DNA of 40,485 nt from Oscillospiraceae bacterium (GCA_015067975.1 SVLK01000015.1:1-40485); one strand, 5' to 3'; counted from the stretch's first letter, positions 1 to 8,180 are shown. Numbers and translations are program-made. The notes: a model not told the origin generated them from the letters alone.

Positions 1-147
1 GCGGATTTTCCAATCCGCTTACTTGTCATGCCCAAATTGCAGAATGAGTGCATCCGTCGACGGATGCACTCATTCTTTTTTGGATGCCACCCTACAGGTA
101 ATGCCACTAACTAAGTGATATTACCCCTACGGGGAACTTTTTTTGCT
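1..147. other. Left-edge non-coding stretch
   Basis: No convincing gene lies here. The stretch opens with a small hairpin (7-bp arms at 1-7 and 12-18), then the strong terminator palindrome at 41-76. Between about 82 and 147 there is only a weak 4-bp hairpin followed by a T-run (about 126-145). It looks like the 3' trailer of a plus-strand unit that ends before the window, converging on the trpB-like gene. Confidence 0.5.
41..81 (+). terminator. Intrinsic terminator of an upstream off-window unit
   Basis: Positions 41-76 form a perfect 18+18 inverted repeat centred on GTCGAC, followed by six T residues (76-81). The T-run is only on the plus strand, so it should end a transcript that enters from the left edge. 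Confidence 0.75.
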
Positions 148-1530
148 TTATTCGTTGCCGGGGAACTTGGGAATGGAATCAAAGCCACGCTGCAGTTCTT
201 CATCGGTAGGCACATAGTCGGTCATAGCACCGTCATTGTGCTTGCCATAAGCCATCATGTCAAAGTAGCCGGTACCGGTCAGGCCGAACACGATGGTCTT
301 TGCTTCGCCCGTCTCGCGGCACTTGATGGCCTCATCCATAGCCACACGGATGGCATGGCTGGACTCGGGAGCAGGCAGAATACCTTCGCACTTGGCAAAC
401 TCCTGTGCCGCGGCAAACACATCCGTCTGCGCCACGCTGCGCGCCTCAATCAAGCCGTCATCATACAGCTGCGACACGATGGAGCTCATGCCGTGATAGC
501 GCAGGCCACCGGAATGGCTGGCGGCGGGAATGAATCCGTTGCCCAGCGTGTACATTTTCTGCAGCGGGCAAATCGCACCGGTGTCGCAGTAGTCATAGCG
601 ATACACACCGCGGCTCAAGCTGGGGCAGGAGACCGGCTCCACAGCAATCAGCTGATAGTTGGCTTCACCGCGCAGCATTTCACCGGCAAAGGGAGCGAAC
701 AGTCCGCCCACATTGGAGCCGCCGCCGGCGCAGCCGATAATCATATCGGGTTTGATGTCGTACTTGCGCAGCGCCGTCTGGGTCTCCAGACCGATGATGG
801 TCTGGTGCAGCAGCACCTGAGAGAGCACACTGCCCAGCACATAGCGGTAGCCCTCCTTGCTGGTAGCTGCTTCCACGGCCTCGCTGATGGCGCAGCCCAG
901 AGATCCGGAAGTGCCGGGGAACTGCTCCAAAATCTTGCGGCCTACTGCCGTAGTATCGCTGGGAGAGGGCGTTACATGGGCACCATAAGTGCGCATTACC
1001 TCACGGCGGAAAGGCTTTTGCTCATAGGAACACCTGACCATATACACATTGCAGTCCAGCCCCAAATAGGCACAGGCCATGGACAGCGCCGTACCCCACT
1101 GGCCGGCACCGGTCTCTGTGGTCACACCCTTGAGCCCCTGACGCTTGGCATAATAGGCCTGTGCGATGGCACTGTTGAGCTTATGGGATCCAGAGGTGTT
1201 GTTGCCCTCGAACTTGTAGTAGATATGTGCCGGTGTCTGCAGCTTCTCCTCCAGACAGTAGGCACGCACCAGCGGCGAGGGACGGTACATCTTATAGAAA
1301 TTGCGGATCTCCTCGGGAATCTCGAACCATGCAGTGGTATCATCCAGTTCCTGCTGCACCAACTCTTCGCAAAACACCTTGCCCAATTCTTCGGCAGTGA
1401 TGGGCTGCATGGTCTTACCATCCAGCAAAGGTGCCGGCTTATTGGTCATATCGGCGCGGACATTATACCACGCTTTGGGCATTTCATCCTCGCTGAGATA
1501 AATTTTATAAGGGATCTTCTTCTCTTCCAT
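148..1530 (-). CDS. trpB: Tryptophan synthase beta chain, TrpB2 type
   Basis: This 460-residue PLP enzyme is predicted to condense indole with L-serine to give L-tryptophan in the cytoplasm. The PLP lysine lies in GSHKLN (K117), the catalytic glutamate in TTETGAGQWG (E139), and the phosphate loop is GCAGGGSNVGG. The N-terminal extension with YLSEDEMPKAWYN and the length above 450 residues are marks of the TrpB2 branch rather than the about 400-residue TrpB1 that pairs with TrpA. I chose the ATG at 1530 because AAGGAG lies just upstream; an in-frame ATG at 1653 falls inside the T-box leader. No trpA or other trp gene is adjacent, so a role in rescuing free indole is plausible. Expression should be controlled by the tryptophan T-box directly upstream. 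Confidence 0.93.
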   Translation of the reverse strand: MEEKKIPYKIYLSEDEMPKAWYNVRADMTNKPAPLLDGKTMQPITAEELGKVFCEELVQQELDDTTAWFEIPEEIRNFYKMYRPSPLVRAYCLEEKLQTPAHIYYKFEGNNTSGSHKLNSAIAQAYYAKRQGLKGVTTETGAGQWGTALSMACAYLGLDCNVYMVRCSYEQKPFRREVMRTYGAHVTPSPSDTTAVGRKILEQFPGTSGSLGCAISEAVEAATSKEGYRYVLGSVLSQVLLHQTIIGLETQTALRKYDIKPDMIIGCAGGGSNVGGLFAPFAGEMLRGEANYQLIAVEPVSCPSLSRGVYRYDYCDTGAICPLQKMYTLGNGFIPAASHSGGLRYHGMSSIVSQLYDDGLIEARSVAQTDVFAAAQEFAKCEGILPAPESSHAIRVAMDEAIKCRETGEAKTIVFGLTGTGYFDMMAYGKHNDGAMTDYVPTDEELQRGFDSIPKFPGNE

Positions 1531-1555
1531 GTTCTTATCTCCTTCCTTGCACAAT

Positions 1556-1592
1556 AGAAAAACTCCTGCCCCATGTTTCCATGGGACAGGAG
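1556..1592 (-). terminator. T-box leader terminator
   Basis: Two 13-base arms (1563-1575 and 1580-1592) pair with one G-U wobble around a four-base loop. On the minus strand they are followed by five T residues (1558-1562), only about 30 bases before the trpB start codon. It would form when the leader is not bound by uncharged tRNA. Confidence 0.9.
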
Positions 1593-1831
1593 CTGAAAAC
1601 AACTTCTGCGGTACCACCCAAGTTGGCGAGTTTCGCCCACTTTGCACGCACAATCATGCGCTCCGCCGGGATAACGGCCGCGGCTGCCGTCGAATGCTAC
1701 TCGTTGCCTTTCGCATCGCCCTCGTAAGGCCATTCACCCTGCGTTCCCCGACTGCACTTACACCATCTGCAGCTCGCTTTGCGCTTCCCGTAAGGCTACT
1801 TCTCTTACTCACCGGTTTGTGGTGTTTGATT
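1556..1831 (-). promoter_or_regulatory. T-box riboswitch, tryptophan specifier UGG
   Basis: On the minus strand the T-box sequence TGGGTGGTACCGCAGAAG lies at 1620-1603, just before the terminator hairpin. In Stem I, GTAAG (1808-1804) pairs with CTTAC (1728-1724). These enclose a loop-E-like AGTA (1800-1797) opposite GAA (1735-1733). The three bases after GAA, in the specifier position, are TGG (1732-1730), the tryptophan codon. T-box leaders bind uncharged tRNA and switch from terminator to antiterminator. The specifier matches the downstream trpB gene, which supports both calls. Confidence 0.93.
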
Positions 1832-1837
1832 GCTTGC

Positions 1838-1866
1838 AATGTACCACTATCAGGTGGTTTTGTCAA
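1838..1866 (-). promoter_or_regulatory. Promoter for T-box leader and trpB
   Basis: On the minus strand TTGACA (1866-1861) is separated by 17 bases from TACATT (1843-1838). Transcription would begin near 1831, giving a leader of about 300 bases. Confidence 0.75.
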
Positions 1867-1877
1867 TGGTTTTTGGC

Positions 1878-1912
1878 AAAAAAACTCACAGCGCTCGCAT
1901 GTACTCGCTGCG
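1878..1912 (-). terminator. Terminator overlapping the end of the radical SAM gene
   Basis: Short GC-rich arms (about 1906-1912 and 1887-1893 on the plus strand) overlap the last codons. Seven T residues follow on the minus strand (1884-1878). The stem is short, so it is probably only moderately efficient. Confidence 0.5.
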
Positions 1913-2752
1913 CAGTCCCTGCCCTTCCAAACCTTGCCGGACCCGCATCAACAGTGAATCGCGGTCGTCATTCAGCGTGCCTTTCAAGGTCAGGTAGTTG
2001 GAGGCGTGATTCATGCGGAACACACTGCCGGGAGAGTCAATATGCTGCAAAAACAGTTCCGTTTCCTGCAGCACCTCGGTCACATTCAGCACATGGAAGC
2101 TTCCTTCCCGCACCCAACGCTCCAGTGGCGTGCCGCGCTCCACCATCAGTGTCAGCAATCCAATATATTCGGGGTTGATGGCACTGAGTGCCTGCGCCGT
2201 ACCGATGGCATGCTCGCGCAGCAGCTCACGGCTGCCAAGACCGGAAATTGCAGTTACCGACAGTGCAAATCCGCAGCGGCGGGCTTTCTGGCCCGCCTCC
2301 ACGATAGCAGCCACGGTGTGACCTTTGGTCATCTTCTCCAGCACTGCATCACAGCCGGACTCCAAACCCATATACAGCATGGTCAGCCCCTTACTGCGCA
2401 GCAGCCGCAGGTCATCTTCGCTTTTGACGTGGATACTGGCAGGTGAGGCATAACTGGTGACCCGCTCGCACTCAGGAAAAAGGCCGTAGATCAAATCAAG
2501 GATCTCCACCAAATCGGAAGTACGGCGCATCAATGCATCTCCATCGGCCAAAAATACACGCTGCACACGGCGGTAGGCCTGCCGCGCCATACGGAAATCC
2601 TCGAAAATCTCTTCCATAGGTCGCATACCGAAGTGCTTATCGTCATACATATCGCAAAAAGCGCAGCGGTTATGGCTGCAACCGTAGGTCACCTGCACGA
2701 TCAGACTATACGCCTCGCTGGGCGGTCGGTACACTTTTCCCAAATAACGCAT
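1886..2752 (-). CDS. Radical SAM protein with CX4CX2C cluster motif
   Basis: This 288-residue protein carries the cysteine cluster GCSHNRCAFCDMY near residues 24-36, expected to bind the [4Fe-4S] cluster that cleaves S-adenosylmethionine. The first spacing is four residues, not the usual three; the codons confirm this. LADGDALMR and YMGLESGCDAVLEKM fit the radical SAM barrel of the COG1032/HemN-like group. No second Fe-S domain or B12 domain is evident, and the substrate is unknown. The ATG at 2752 follows AAGGAG at good spacing, and TATAAT lies at 2787-2782 on the minus strand. Nothing nearby suggests its pathway. Confidence 0.85.
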   Translation of the reverse strand: MRYLGKVYRPPSEAYSLIVQVTYGCSHNRCAFCDMYDDKHFGMRPMEEIFEDFRMARQAYRRVQRVFLADGDALMRRTSDLVEILDLIYGLFPECERVTSYASPASIHVKSEDDLRLLRSKGLTMLYMGLESGCDAVLEKMTKGHTVAAIVEAGQKARRCGFALSVTAISGLGSRELLREHAIGTAQALSAINPEYIGLLTLMVERGTPLERWVREGSFHVLNVTEVLQETELFLQHIDSPGSVFRMNHASNYLTLKGTLNDDRDSLLMRVRQGLEGQGLRSEYMRAL

Positions 2753-2870
2753 ATGCTTCTCCTTGTCCGTTCTTTTTCTTTATTATACCCCACCACACGC
2801 CGTTTGAAAAGAGCATAATCCCACACTGCAGCACATATAGTAACCTATCAATCAACAAAGGTGGAACATC

Positions 2871-3515
2871 ATGGATACTATGTGCAAAGCCATCCATTTC
2901 AACCGTGTCCGACTGTGTGGCCGTGTGGTCAGCGAGCCGGAATTCTCCCATATGAACCACGGCGAAAGTTTCAGCCGCTTTTTCCTGTCGGTACAGCGGC
3001 TTTCGGGGCAGTGTGACTGCCTGCGCATCGTAGTACCACAAGCGCAGTTGGACGCTGTGCCGCTGCAGGTAGGCGACACTGTCACCGTAACAGGGCAACT
3101 GCGCTCTTTCAACAACAAAAGCGGCTGCGGTCCACGGCTGATCATCTCCGTGTTCGCCCGTCAGCTGCTACGCGGAGGCGCGGAAGATACAAACCTTATT
3201 CGCTTGAGTGGTACTGTTTGCAAGCCGCCTACGTTGCGCCGCACGCCTCTGGGCCGCGAGATCTGCGATGTGATACTCGCCGTCAACCGACGCTACGGGC
3301 GGGCGGACTACCTGCCGTGCATCTGTTGGGGTGCCGTGGCACAGCAGGCATCGCAGCTATATGTAGGAAGCGCGCTGGCGCTGGAAGGGCGCGTACAGAG
3401 CCGTACATATACCAAAGTCTGTGATAACGGTTGTGAAGAACGTACCGCTTATGAGGTATCCGTTATGCGTCCGTTGAGCGCCGAAGACCTGTTCGCGTTT
3501 TCTCCTTTTTCCTAA
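2871..3515 (+). CDS. Tandem OB-fold SSB-like protein
   Basis: The 214-residue protein appears to contain two single-stranded-DNA-binding OB folds. Domain 1 covers about residues 7-100 (RVRLCGRVVSEPEF to QVGDTVTVTGQLRS). Domain 2 covers about residues 107-205 (IRLSGTVCKPPTLR, YLPCICWGAVAQQASQ, ALEGRVQSRTY). Domain 2 matches the SSB pattern of an aromatic-rich strand, WG, then a G-R-x-Q-x-R-x-Y strand. A housekeeping SSB has one OB fold and an acidic tail ending DDDIPF; this protein has neither that layout nor that tail, since it ends FAFSPFS. It is therefore probably a paralogue, not the essential SSB. The ATG at 2871 is preceded by AAAGGTGG. Partner genes are not evident. Confidence 0.8.
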   Translation: MDTMCKAIHFNRVRLCGRVVSEPEFSHMNHGESFSRFFLSVQRLSGQCDCLRIVVPQAQLDAVPLQVGDTVTVTGQLRSFNNKSGCGPRLIISVFARQLLRGGAEDTNLIRLSGTVCKPPTLRRTPLGREICDVILAVNRRYGRADYLPCICWGAVAQQASQLYVGSALALEGRVQSRTYTKVCDNGCEERTAYEVSVMRPLSAEDLFAFSPFS

Positions 3516-3588
3516 CGGCATCCCGTTACAAAATTCGCCAAGGCGTGGTATGCTGAACAAAAGACTTGGATAAAGGACGGATTTCCCC

Positions 3589-3807
3589 ATGAATCTGGAG
3601 CGAATTTTCAACATCTGCTTTACGGCTGCCTCTGTACTGATCATCTCCCCCTTTCTTCTCATCCGCTATGAGGAAACGATTCCCCGTTTGGTATGGGATG
3701 CGCTGACGATACTGCTGGTTGCCACATGGGGCGTTTCGCTGGTGCTTTATGTAGTGATAAAAATCCGTAATCGCAAGGAAAAGAAGGATCAAAACAAGAA
3801 AAAATAA
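3589..3807 (+). CDS. Small two-helix membrane protein
   Basis: The 72-residue product has two hydrophobic stretches (about residues 8-25 and 36-58) and a very basic tail (RNRKEKKDQNKKK), as in a small inner-membrane peptide with its tail in the cytoplasm. No family is recognised. A purine-rich AAAGGA precedes the ATG at rather long spacing. TTACAA (3530-3535), 17 bases and TATGCT give a weak possible promoter upstream. It ends just before a strong terminator, so it is either a single-gene unit or the tail of the SSB-like unit. Confidence 0.6.
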   Translation: MNLERIFNICFTAASVLIISPFLLIRYEETIPRLVWDALTILLVATWGVSLVLYVVIKIRNRKEKKDQNKKK

Positions 3808-3810
3808 GGC

Positions 3811-3841
3811 CAGAGCACGCAGCTTTGCGTGCTCTGTTTTC
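3811..3841 (+). terminator. Intrinsic terminator
   Basis: An 11-bp perfect stem (3811-3821 with 3826-3836) and four-base loop are followed by TTTT. It separates the small membrane protein from the GH1 promoter, whose -35 box starts two bases later. Confidence 0.9.
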
Positions 3842-3842
3842 A

Positions 3843-3872
3843 TTGACGCAGCCACAGTCGCAGCAGTATAAT
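3843..3872 (+). promoter_or_regulatory. Promoter of the glycoside operon
   Basis: TTGACG (3843-3848), an 18-base spacer and TATAAT (3867-3872) lie 30 bases upstream of the GH1 start codon. Confidence 0.75.
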
Positions 3873-3902
3873 GAAACAAAGAGCACACGAGAGGAGTTCA
3901 TT

Positions 3903-5183
3903 ATGGACGCTTTCCGTTTTCCCAAAGACTTTGAATTAGGCGTTGCCTCTGCTGCCACGCAGATTGAGGGCGGTGACACCAATAACAGTTGGTACGATTG
4001 GGCCTGCGCCGGTCATATCAAGGACCACACCAATCCGTTCAATGCCAACGACCATTATAACCGCTGGCGCGAAGATCTGGAACTAATGGTTCAGATGGGC
4101 ATACGCCACAATCGCTTTGGCGTGGAATGGAGCCGCATTGAACCGGAAGAAGGACAGTTCGACGACGAAGCGCTCTCCCACTATCGGCAGGAGATTCAGG
4201 CTATGGTGGATGCCGGCATCCGTCCGTTGCTGACGCTGCACCACTTCACCAATCCCCGCTGGTTCGAGCAGATGGGTGCATTTGAGAACCCGCGCTGCGT
4301 GGAACTGTATCTGCGCTTTACCGAAAAAATAGTGCGCAGCGTCGGAGATCTGGTGAGCGAGTATATTACCATTAACGAACCCAATGTGTACACCATGAAC
4401 GGCTATTTCGGCGGCGGCTGGCCTCCCGGCAAAAACTCGCTGGGCGCTTACCGCACTGTGCTGACCCACATGGCCGCCTGCCACATTGCGGGCTACGAAA
4501 TGATCCATCGGGTACGCCGCGAAATGGGCTGCAACGATACCCGGGTCAGCTTTGCCAACCATCTGCGCGTGTTTCAGCCGCTGAATGCCGCAAATCCGGT
4601 TCACCGCGTCAGTTGTTGGTTTGCCGAAAGAGCGTTTCAGGAGGCATTGAGCCGCGCCATGTGTCTGGGTGAAGTCAGCTTCCCCATGAAACACCATCCG
4701 GCGATCCAAAAGGGCAAATGGTGTGATTTCCACGCTGTCAATTACTATTCCCGCTCCACTGTGTCCGGTCTTGCCGACGGCATAGCCCCGGGCGTTCCCA
4801 CCAATGATCTGGGCTGGGAGATCTATCCGCAGGGCATCGCAGAGACCTGCCGCATGCTCCACGATATTACCCCCCTGCCCATCTACATCACAGAAAACGG
4901 TACCTGCGACAACACCGACGATTTCCGCAGCCGTTACATCTGCGAGCACCTGAAAGTGCTGGCAGATAGTGGTCTGCCGGTACGCCGCTATTATCACTGG
5001 TGTTTCTGCGATAACTTTGAGTGGTTGGAGGGCGAGAGTGCCCGTTTCGGTCTGGTACATATCGACTATCAAACTCAGCAGCGCACTGTGAAGCGCAGCG
5101 GCGAGTTCTACGCCGCTATGATCCGCGAAGGCGGCGTGACACAGGAAATGATCAACACCTATTGCTGCGGTGATTACCGCTGA
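3903..5183 (+). CDS. Glycoside hydrolase family 1 (beta-glucosidase-like)
   Basis: The 426-residue cytoplasmic enzyme (no signal peptide) should hydrolyse a beta-linked disaccharide or phospho-disaccharide with retention. The acid/base glutamate lies in TINEPN (E159) and the nucleophile in YITENGT (E331). HHFTNPRWF, DNFEWLEG and RFGLVHIDY are typical GH1 elements. It is slightly shorter than the common 450-480 residues. The ATG at 3903 follows GAGAGGAG at six bases; the frame is open further upstream to 3825, but that part overlaps the terminator and promoter. It is the first gene of an operon with a GH13 enzyme and a proton/sodium sugar symporter. The substrate is probably an imported, unphosphorylated glycoside, since no PTS component is present; this is inference. 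Confidence 0.9.
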   Translation: MDAFRFPKDFELGVASAATQIEGGDTNNSWYDWACAGHIKDHTNPFNANDHYNRWREDLELMVQMGIRHNRFGVEWSRIEPEEGQFDDEALSHYRQEIQAMVDAGIRPLLTLHHFTNPRWFEQMGAFENPRCVELYLRFTEKIVRSVGDLVSEYITINEPNVYTMNGYFGGGWPPGKNSLGAYRTVLTHMAACHIAGYEMIHRVRREMGCNDTRVSFANHLRVFQPLNAANPVHRVSCWFAERAFQEALSRAMCLGEVSFPMKHHPAIQKGKWCDFHAVNYYSRSTVSGLADGIAPGVPTNDLGWEIYPQGIAETCRMLHDITPLPIYITENGTCDNTDDFRSRYICEHLKVLADSGLPVRRYYHWCFCDNFEWLEGESARFGLVHIDYQTQQRTVKRSGEFYAAMIREGGVTQEMINTYCCGDYR

Positions 5184-5192
5184 GAAGAAAGG

Positions 5193-6815
5193 ATGAAACA
5201 ACCCATGCATGAATGGTGGAAAGAAGCTGTCGTCTATCAGATTTATCCCCGCAGTTTCTGTGACAGCAACGGCGATGGCATCGGCGATATCCCCGGCATC
5301 ATCTCCAAGCTGGACGAACTGCAGGATCTGGGCGTGACGCTGCTTTGGCTCTCCCCTGTCTATCCCTCACCCAACGAGGATAACGGCTATGATATCAGTG
5401 ATTACTGCGGCATCCATCCCGATTTCGGCACCATGGAAGACATGGAACGGCTTATCGCTGAGGCCAAGAAGAGGGATATGGGTATCATCATGGATCTGGT
5501 GATCAACCATACCTCTACGGCTCATCCCTGGTTTCAGGCCAGCCGCAATGTCGAAAGCCCCTATCGCAACTACTACTTCTGGCGCAAGGGCGGTAAACAT
5601 GGCAAGCTGCCCAACAACTGGACCGGCTTTTTCGGCGGCAACTGCTGGGAATACGATGAGCGCAGCGGCGAGTACTATTTACACCTGTTCGCACCTCATC
5701 AGCCAGACTTGAACTACTATGAACCGCGCGTATTGGAGGAGATCAAAAAGATCCTGCGATTCTGGCTGGACAAGGGCATCGCCGGCTTCCGCTGCGACGT
5801 GATCAATATTCTGTGGAAAGATTCGTTGGAATCTTCTCCCAAAAAGCTGATTCTTACCGGTTCGGAGCACTATTTGTCGCTGGACGGTACGCACAATATT
5901 CTACGGCAGCTCCGTCAGATCATCGACGAATACAATGCTTATACCGTGGGCGAAACGGTGTTTGTGGATACAAAAAAAGCCTGCGATTTGTGCGCTCCGG
6001 AACGTCATGAATTGCACACCGTGTTCGGTTTCGAGCACATGGAGTGCGACCAAAAAATCGTCAAATGGCTCAAAACATCTCATCACTGGGGCAAGTTCAT
6101 GGAAACACTGGCCAAGTGGCAAAACGAGGTGCCGTGGAATACAATCTATCTGGAAAACCACGACCAGCCTCGCTCTATCCCCCGTTTTGGCTCCAGACGC
6201 TATCACATGGAGTCCGGAAAGCTTCTGGCTACGCTGCTTTTCACTTTGAAAGGCACTCCTTACGTCTATCAGGGACAGGAAATCGGCATGGACGATTTTG
6301 ATTTCACGTCCATGGCACAGGTGCGCGATGTGGAGTCCATCAACGTCGACAAGCTGCTTAAAAGCGCCAAAATCCCCTCCACTCTGCGCTGGAAGATGAT
6401 CCGCGCTACCAGTCGTGACAATGCCCGCACACCCATGCAGTGGAAAAATAAGCTGGGGGCCGGTTTCACCTCCGGTACGCCATGGCTGGGTATCAACAGC
6501 AATTATAAAACCATCAACGTAGAGGCGCAGAAGAACGATCCCAACTCGCTGCGCAGCTGGTATAAAACGCTGATCGCGCTGCGCAAAGAGAATCCCACCT
6601 TGCTGTGGGGCGATTTCCGCCTGCTGGAAGCCGGTGACACGCTGTGCGCCTATCAACGCGTCGGCGAGGATGAAACACTGACGATTGTGCTCAACTGCTG
6701 CGACCAGATGCAGCAGACCCAATACACAGGAGATGTGGTTCTCTCCAGTTACGGCAGCCACACATTTAACGGAGCTCTGCTGCCCTGGGAAGCCGTGATC
6801 CTGAGAGGAGAGTAA
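5193..6815 (+). CDS. GH13 alpha-glucosidase, oligo-1,6-glucosidase-like
   Basis: The 540-residue protein is an intracellular exo-alpha-glucosidase of the GH13_31 type. It shows the calcium-site motif DSNGDGIGD (24-32), region I DLVINH, region II GFRCDVIN with nucleophile D202, region III GETVF with acid/base E254, and region IV ENHDQPRS with D324. Valine after the nucleophile (DVIN) is the residue linked to alpha-1,6 specificity in characterised oligo-1,6-glucosidases and isomaltases. Two starts are possible: 5193, where the AAAGG element touches the ATG, and 5205, twelve bases past it; MHEWWKEAVVYQ at 5205 looks more like the family's normal N-terminus. It begins nine bases after the GH1 stop, so the two are co-transcribed. 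Confidence 0.93.
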   Translation: MKQPMHEWWKEAVVYQIYPRSFCDSNGDGIGDIPGIISKLDELQDLGVTLLWLSPVYPSPNEDNGYDISDYCGIHPDFGTMEDMERLIAEAKKRDMGIIMDLVINHTSTAHPWFQASRNVESPYRNYYFWRKGGKHGKLPNNWTGFFGGNCWEYDERSGEYYLHLFAPHQPDLNYYEPRVLEEIKKILRFWLDKGIAGFRCDVINILWKDSLESSPKKLILTGSEHYLSLDGTHNILRQLRQIIDEYNAYTVGETVFVDTKKACDLCAPERHELHTVFGFEHMECDQKIVKWLKTSHHWGKFMETLAKWQNEVPWNTIYLENHDQPRSIPRFGSRRYHMESGKLLATLLFTLKGTPYVYQGQEIGMDDFDFTSMAQVRDVESINVDKLLKSAKIPSTLRWKMIRATSRDNARTPMQWKNKLGAGFTSGTPWLGINSNYKTINVEAQKNDPNSLRSWYKTLIALRKENPTLLWGDFRLLEAGDTLCAYQRVGEDETLTIVLNCCDQMQQTQYTGDVVLSSYGSHTFNGALLPWEAVILRGE

Positions 6816-6821
6816 AGTAAG

Positions 6822-8180
6822 ATGGACAAAAGAAATAAATATTGTTTTGGCCTCGGCACAGTGGGACGTGACATGTTCTACACGCTGGAATCCATGTATC
6901 TGCTGCACTATCTGACAGAAGTACGCAAACTGGACGATGCCATGCTGGCACTGGTAGGCGGTGTTTTAACGGTACTGCGTATTCTGGACGCCTTTAACGA
7001 CCCCGTTACCGGCATTTTGGTAGACAACACACGCACCCGTTGGGGTAAGTTCAAACCATGGATCGTCAGCGGCAGCATCGTGGCTTGTGTATGCCTGCTG
7101 CTGATGTTTGCAGACCTGCCTGTTTCCGGCGCGCCCTATGTAATTTTGTTTGGCATCTGCTATGTATTGTGGGACATCAGCTACGGTGTGAATGACATCG
7201 CTTACTGGTCACTCCTTCCGGCTTTGAGTACCGATCAATCGCAGCGCGAAAAGATGGGCGCTTTTGCCCGTATCTGCGCCAATATCGGTATGTACATCGT
7301 AGTCGTGGGCATGCTGCCCATTACCAATGCACTGGGCGAAGCCGTCGGCGATCTAAGCCGCGGCTGGTTTATCTTCGCCATCGTCGTATGCGCTATGATG
7401 CTGCTGTTTCAGCTGTTTACGCTGCTGGGCGTGAAGGAAAACCGCGAGCATTATAAAGATGAGGAACGCACCACCATCCGCGACTTTGTCAAGGTGGTAT
7501 TCGGCAACGACCAGCTGCTGTGGACCACCATCAGCATGATCCTGTTCATGGTAGGCTACTGCACCACCACCAGCTTCGGTACATACTTCTTCACCTACGC
7601 TTACGGCGATGCCAACATGTACTCTGTGTTTGCCGGTGTACTGGGCGTCAGCCAGCTGGCTGCACTGGTGATTTTCCCTAAAGCCGCCGCAAAATGGAGT
7701 CGCCGCAAGCTCTACTCCATCGCTACCGCGCTGGTGGTGGCAGGCTATGTGGTGTTCTTCTTCGCCCCCATGCACATGCTGCCCATCGGCGTGGCCGGTG
7801 TGCTTCTGTTTATCGGTCAGGCCTTCATCCAAACGCTGATGCTGATGTTCCTTGCTGACACCATCGAGTACGGTCAGTGGAAAATGGGACGACGCAACGA
7901 GTCCATCACTTTCTCGGTGCAGCCGCTTATCAACAAGCTGGGCAGCGCCATCGCCACCGGCGTAGTAACTCTGACACTGATCATCTCCGGCATCAATCAG
8001 GCTGCCGATTCCACTCAAGTAACGGAGCAAGGCCTGCTGATCATGAAACTGGCTATGATGATCTTCCCCTTGATTGCCATTGTGGTGGGCTATATTATCT
8101 ATCTCAAAAAGTATAAAATCGACGCCAAGCTGTATAGTCAAATCATCGCCGAATTGACGGAACGGGGAGATTTGAAATGA
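6822..8180 (+). CDS. GPH-family sugar:cation symporter
   Basis: The 452-residue membrane protein has about 12 hydrophobic helices and the glycoside-pentoside-hexuronide (MelB-like) pattern. DAFNDPVTGILVDNTRTRWG near residues 56-75 matches the conserved D-x-x-x-D-P-x-x-G cation-binding helix and loop 2-3. DTIEYGQWKMGRRNES near residues 346-361 matches the second family signature. It is predicted to import a glycoside with Na+ or H+ for the two upstream hydrolases. The RBS (GAGGAG) overlaps the end of the GH13 gene, and its stop overlaps the next start codon (ATGA), so the cluster is translationally coupled. Confidence 0.92.
   Translation: MDKRNKYCFGLGTVGRDMFYTLESMYLLHYLTEVRKLDDAMLALVGGVLTVLRILDAFNDPVTGILVDNTRTRWGKFKPWIVSGSIVACVCLLLMFADLPVSGAPYVILFGICYVLWDISYGVNDIAYWSLLPALSTDQSQREKMGAFARICANIGMYIVVVGMLPITNALGEAVGDLSRGWFIFAIVVCAMMLLFQLFTLLGVKENREHYKDEERTTIRDFVKVVFGNDQLLWTTISMILFMVGYCTTTSFGTYFFTYAYGDANMYSVFAGVLGVSQLAALVIFPKAAAKWSRRKLYSIATALVVAGYVVFFFAPMHMLPIGVAGVLLFIGQAFIQTLMLMFLADTIEYGQWKMGRRNESITFSVQPLINKLGSAIATGVVTLTLIISGINQAADSTQVTEQGLLIMKLAMMIFPLIAIVVGYIIYLKKYKIDAKLYSQIIAELTERGDLK

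Noticed and set aside
3671-3682. GGAAACGATTCC resembling the glgA operator
   Set aside because: It has a mismatch at the centre and lies within the coding region of the small membrane protein.
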